From NCBI GenBank assembly GCA_964424945.1, contig CAYRLB010000013.1:1-53799 (forward strand): a DNA stretch of 53,799 bases. Reading direction: 5' to 3'. Numbering within the stretch: position 1 is the stretch's first letter; every line of letters starts with the position of its first letter. The notes beneath the pieces were generated by a model that made no database searches, was not told where the DNA came from, and was given only the letters and a program-made list of their open reading frames with translations. Origin of the DNA: WHSP01 sp964424945 (GTDB lineage Bacteria > Gemmatimonadota > Gemmatimonadetes > Longimicrobiales > Longimicrobiaceae). A program made the position numbers and the translations under genes. Shown piece after piece: positions 52,285-53,799 of this stretch.

Positions 52285-53799
52285 TCCCCGACCTCCGTCA
52301 TGGCGAGAAGCTCCGCGAGATGGATGGCGCGTCGGCCATCGCAGAAATCCTTGATCTGTGAGCGGCAGGAGAAGCCGGGCGCCACGACGATGTCGTCTGG
52401 CGACTCCCGCAGGGCGGGAAAGAGGACGCGCTCCCCGGCCGCTTTCGATACTTCGTAGTGTCCTTCCTCATACCCGAACGATCCCGCCATACCGCAGCAC
52501 CCCGAATCCAGGATCCGGAAGTCGAGGCCCTCGACACGTTCTAGAAGCTTGCGCGTGGGTTCCATGCCGATGATCGCCTTCTGATGGCAGTGGCCATGAA
52601 CGATGGCGCGGCGTTCGAGCCGGCCCGGCGAGTAATCCGGCTGCCGGTTGAGGAACTCCTCCATGGTGAAGCTGTTCTCGGCCAGAACCCGCGCGCGGCT
52701 GTCGCGCGTCAGGTCCGGAACCTCGTCGCGCAGCGTCAGAATACAGCTCGGTTCGAGGCCGACAACCGGGATGCCCTGCTCGATCAGGGGGGTGAGGGTG
52801 TCGAGCAGCTTCGCGTGGTGCGCCTTCGTTTCGTCGAGGAGCCCTTTCGAGATGAGGGGCCGTCCGCAGCAGACCTGGCGCGGCGGGATCTCGACATCGA
52901 AGCCTGCACGGTCGAGCACGACGACCGCCGCCTCGAGAGGGGCGGTGTCGAAATAGTTGTGGAAGGTGTCGTCCAGCAGAATTACCTTCGGACGGGTGCC
53001 GCTTTCCCTGGTTTGCGCCCTGAGCCGCCGCGGCTTCGCGCCTTCGCCGATCGCGCGGAAGGGCTTCACCAGCTCCGGGAGACGCCTCCGCTTGTCGATG
53101 TGGGAAACCTTCCGGACCAGCGGTCCCATCAGGCGGTTCGCGGTGTTGGCGAGCCCCGGAGCGAGGGAGCCGAGCCGAGCGAGCTCATGGATGCGCCCGA
53201 AAAAGGTTGCGGCGGCCGGGGTGTTGCCTGTCGCCCTGTAATGCTGCGCGAGGAACTCCGACTTGTAGCGCGCCATGTCGACGCCTACCGGACATTCCGT
53301 CTTGCACGCCTTGCATTCAAGGCAGAGATCGAGCGCTTCGAGCACTTCGGTGCTCGCCATTCCCGGGAGGTTCCCGCGCATCGCCTCGCGAAGACTGTTC
53401 GCCCTGCCCCGCGTCGAGTGCTCCTCCTCGAGTGTGACCTGGAAGGAGGGGCACATCGAGCCGACGTCCAGCTTTCGGCAGACCGCCATCCCGCTGCACT
53501 TCTCGACCGCCTTGTCCCAACCCCCGTCCTCCGAGTAGTCGTAGAAGGTCTCCCGCGGAGGATGAGCACGGTACCTCTCCCCGAAGCGGAGGCTTTCCGA
53601 CATCTTCGGGGTGGCAATGATCTTCCCCGGGTTGGCCAGGTTCTCCGGATCGAAGGCGTGCTTGACCTGCCGGTGCAGATCCATGATCTCCGGGCTGAAC
53701 ATCAGCGGAAGAAACTCGCTGCGGGAGAGGCCATCTCCATGTTCACCCGAAAGGGAGCCGCCGAACTCGACGACCAGCTCGGCGACCTCCTGCGCGATC
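52281..53799 (-). CDS. FAD-linked oxidase fused to a GlcF-like Fe-S domain, 5' end outside window
   Basis: C-terminal part of a D-lactate/glycolate-type dehydrogenase. At the right edge the frame reads the FAD-oxidase ending GGSLSGEHGDGLSRSEFLP and continues HAFDPENLANPGKI, so the gene extends beyond the window; an ATG at 53702 is internal. Then a ferredoxin-like region with CSGMAVCRK..GSMCPS and CLECKACKTECPVGVD supplies two [4Fe-4S] clusters, and two CCG-type domains follow (QVCCGRPLISKG; DSGCCGMAGSFGYE). The domain order is that of YdiJ-like and GlcD-GlcF fusions; the substrate is undetermined. Coupled by ATGA to dacB. Confidence 0.9.
   Translation of the reverse strand, partial: IAQEVAELVVEFGGSLSGEHGDGLSRSEFLPLMFSPEIMDLHRQVKHAFDPENLANPGKIIATPKMSESLRFGERYRAHPPRETFYDYSEDGGWDKAVEKCSGMAVCRKLDVGSMCPSFQVTLEEEHSTRGRANSLREAMRGNLPGMASTEVLEALDLCLECKACKTECPVGVDMARYKSEFLAQHYRATGNTPAAATFFGRIHELARLGSLAPGLANTANRLMGPLVRKVSHIDKRRRLPELVKPFRAIGEGAKPRRLRAQTRESGTRPKVILLDDTFHNYFDTAPLEAAVVVLDRAGFDVEIPPRQVCCGRPLISKGLLDETKAHHAKLLDTLTPLIEQGIPVVGLEPSCILTLRDEVPDLTRDSRARVLAENSFTMEEFLNRQPDYSPGRLERRAIVHGHCHQKAIIGMEPTRKLLERVEGLDFRILDSGCCGMAGSFGYEEGHYEVSKAAGERVLFPALRESPDDIVVAPGFSCRSQIKDFCDGRRAIHLAELLAMTEVGE

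Noticed and set aside
1..53799. tRNA, rRNA, insertion sequence, prophage or defence genes
   Set aside because: I looked for cloverleaf-like segments, transposase/integrase motifs, terminal repeats and typical defence proteins in both strands and found none that could be supported.

Overview
This 53.8 kb window is high-GC bacterial chromosome, densely packed and almost entirely housekeeping. The organism is Gram-negative: there is a large outer-membrane beta-barrel, a PBP4-type lipoprotein, MltD-like and Slt-like transglycosylases and an L,D-transpeptidase. Gene content and style (SufCBD with a Rieske protein, a FloA/NfeD pair, a short ArgA, fused ThrA, ArgR) would fit Gemmatimonadota or a related phylum. 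That assignment is inference; no rRNA or tRNA gene was found to test it. Two runs of exactly 100 N (22300-22399 and 48741-48840) are scaffold gaps, so the sequence is a draft and possibly metagenomic assembly.

Layout. 1-6.3 kb: a SAM-II-like riboswitch with an intrinsic terminator precedes metK, followed by a convergent threonine operon thrA-thrB-thrC with overlapping or touching genes and a structured leader. 6.3-14.6 kb: an L,D-transpeptidase with a sigma-54-like promoter, a lytic transglycosylase, a secreted protein with eight evenly spaced cysteine pairs coupled to an rlmI-like methyltransferase, an OsmC protein, then mutY and an MFS transporter. 14.7-21.4 kb: a von Willebrand A protein, nfuA, murB, an MltD-like LysM transglycosylase, a cold-shock protein with a long leader, and a thiolase. 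21.5-26.6 kb: sufC-sufB-sufD plus a Rieske ferredoxin cut by the first gap, behind a promoter carrying a Fur-box-like palindrome. 26.7-30.7 kb: a patatin phospholipase, an ABC exporter pair and an alpha/beta hydrolase.

30.8-36.4 kb is an arginine operon read leftward, argR / argC-argB-argD-argA / argH. An ARG-box-like palindrome lies on the argC -10 element and argC may be leaderless. argF, argG and argJ are absent. 36.5-43.8 kb holds a cupin, an outer-membrane barrel, a glycerophosphodiesterase, a tiny acidic lipoprotein, idi, plsC-phzF, a receiver protein lacking its phospho-aspartate and a hotdog protein. 44.0-48.5 kb holds a DEAD-box helicase followed by an NfeD protease, FloA and a small membrane protein. 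A 13-bp minisatellite broken by the second gap follows, then an M15 peptidase, a two-TM protein, PBP4 and a glycolate/lactate-type FAD/Fe-S oxidoreductase that runs off the right edge.

Common threads are methionine/threonine/arginine biosynthesis with cis-regulation visible in the DNA, Fe-S cluster biogenesis (SUF plus NfuA) with client Fe-S proteins (MutY, Rieske, the terminal oxidoreductase), and six peptidoglycan enzymes scattered over the window. No mobile element, CRISPR array, phage gene or defence system was found. The most notable signals are the SAM-II-like switch with a possible antiterminator, the cysteine-pair repeat protein, and the regulatory sites in front of argC, suf and the L,D-transpeptidase.
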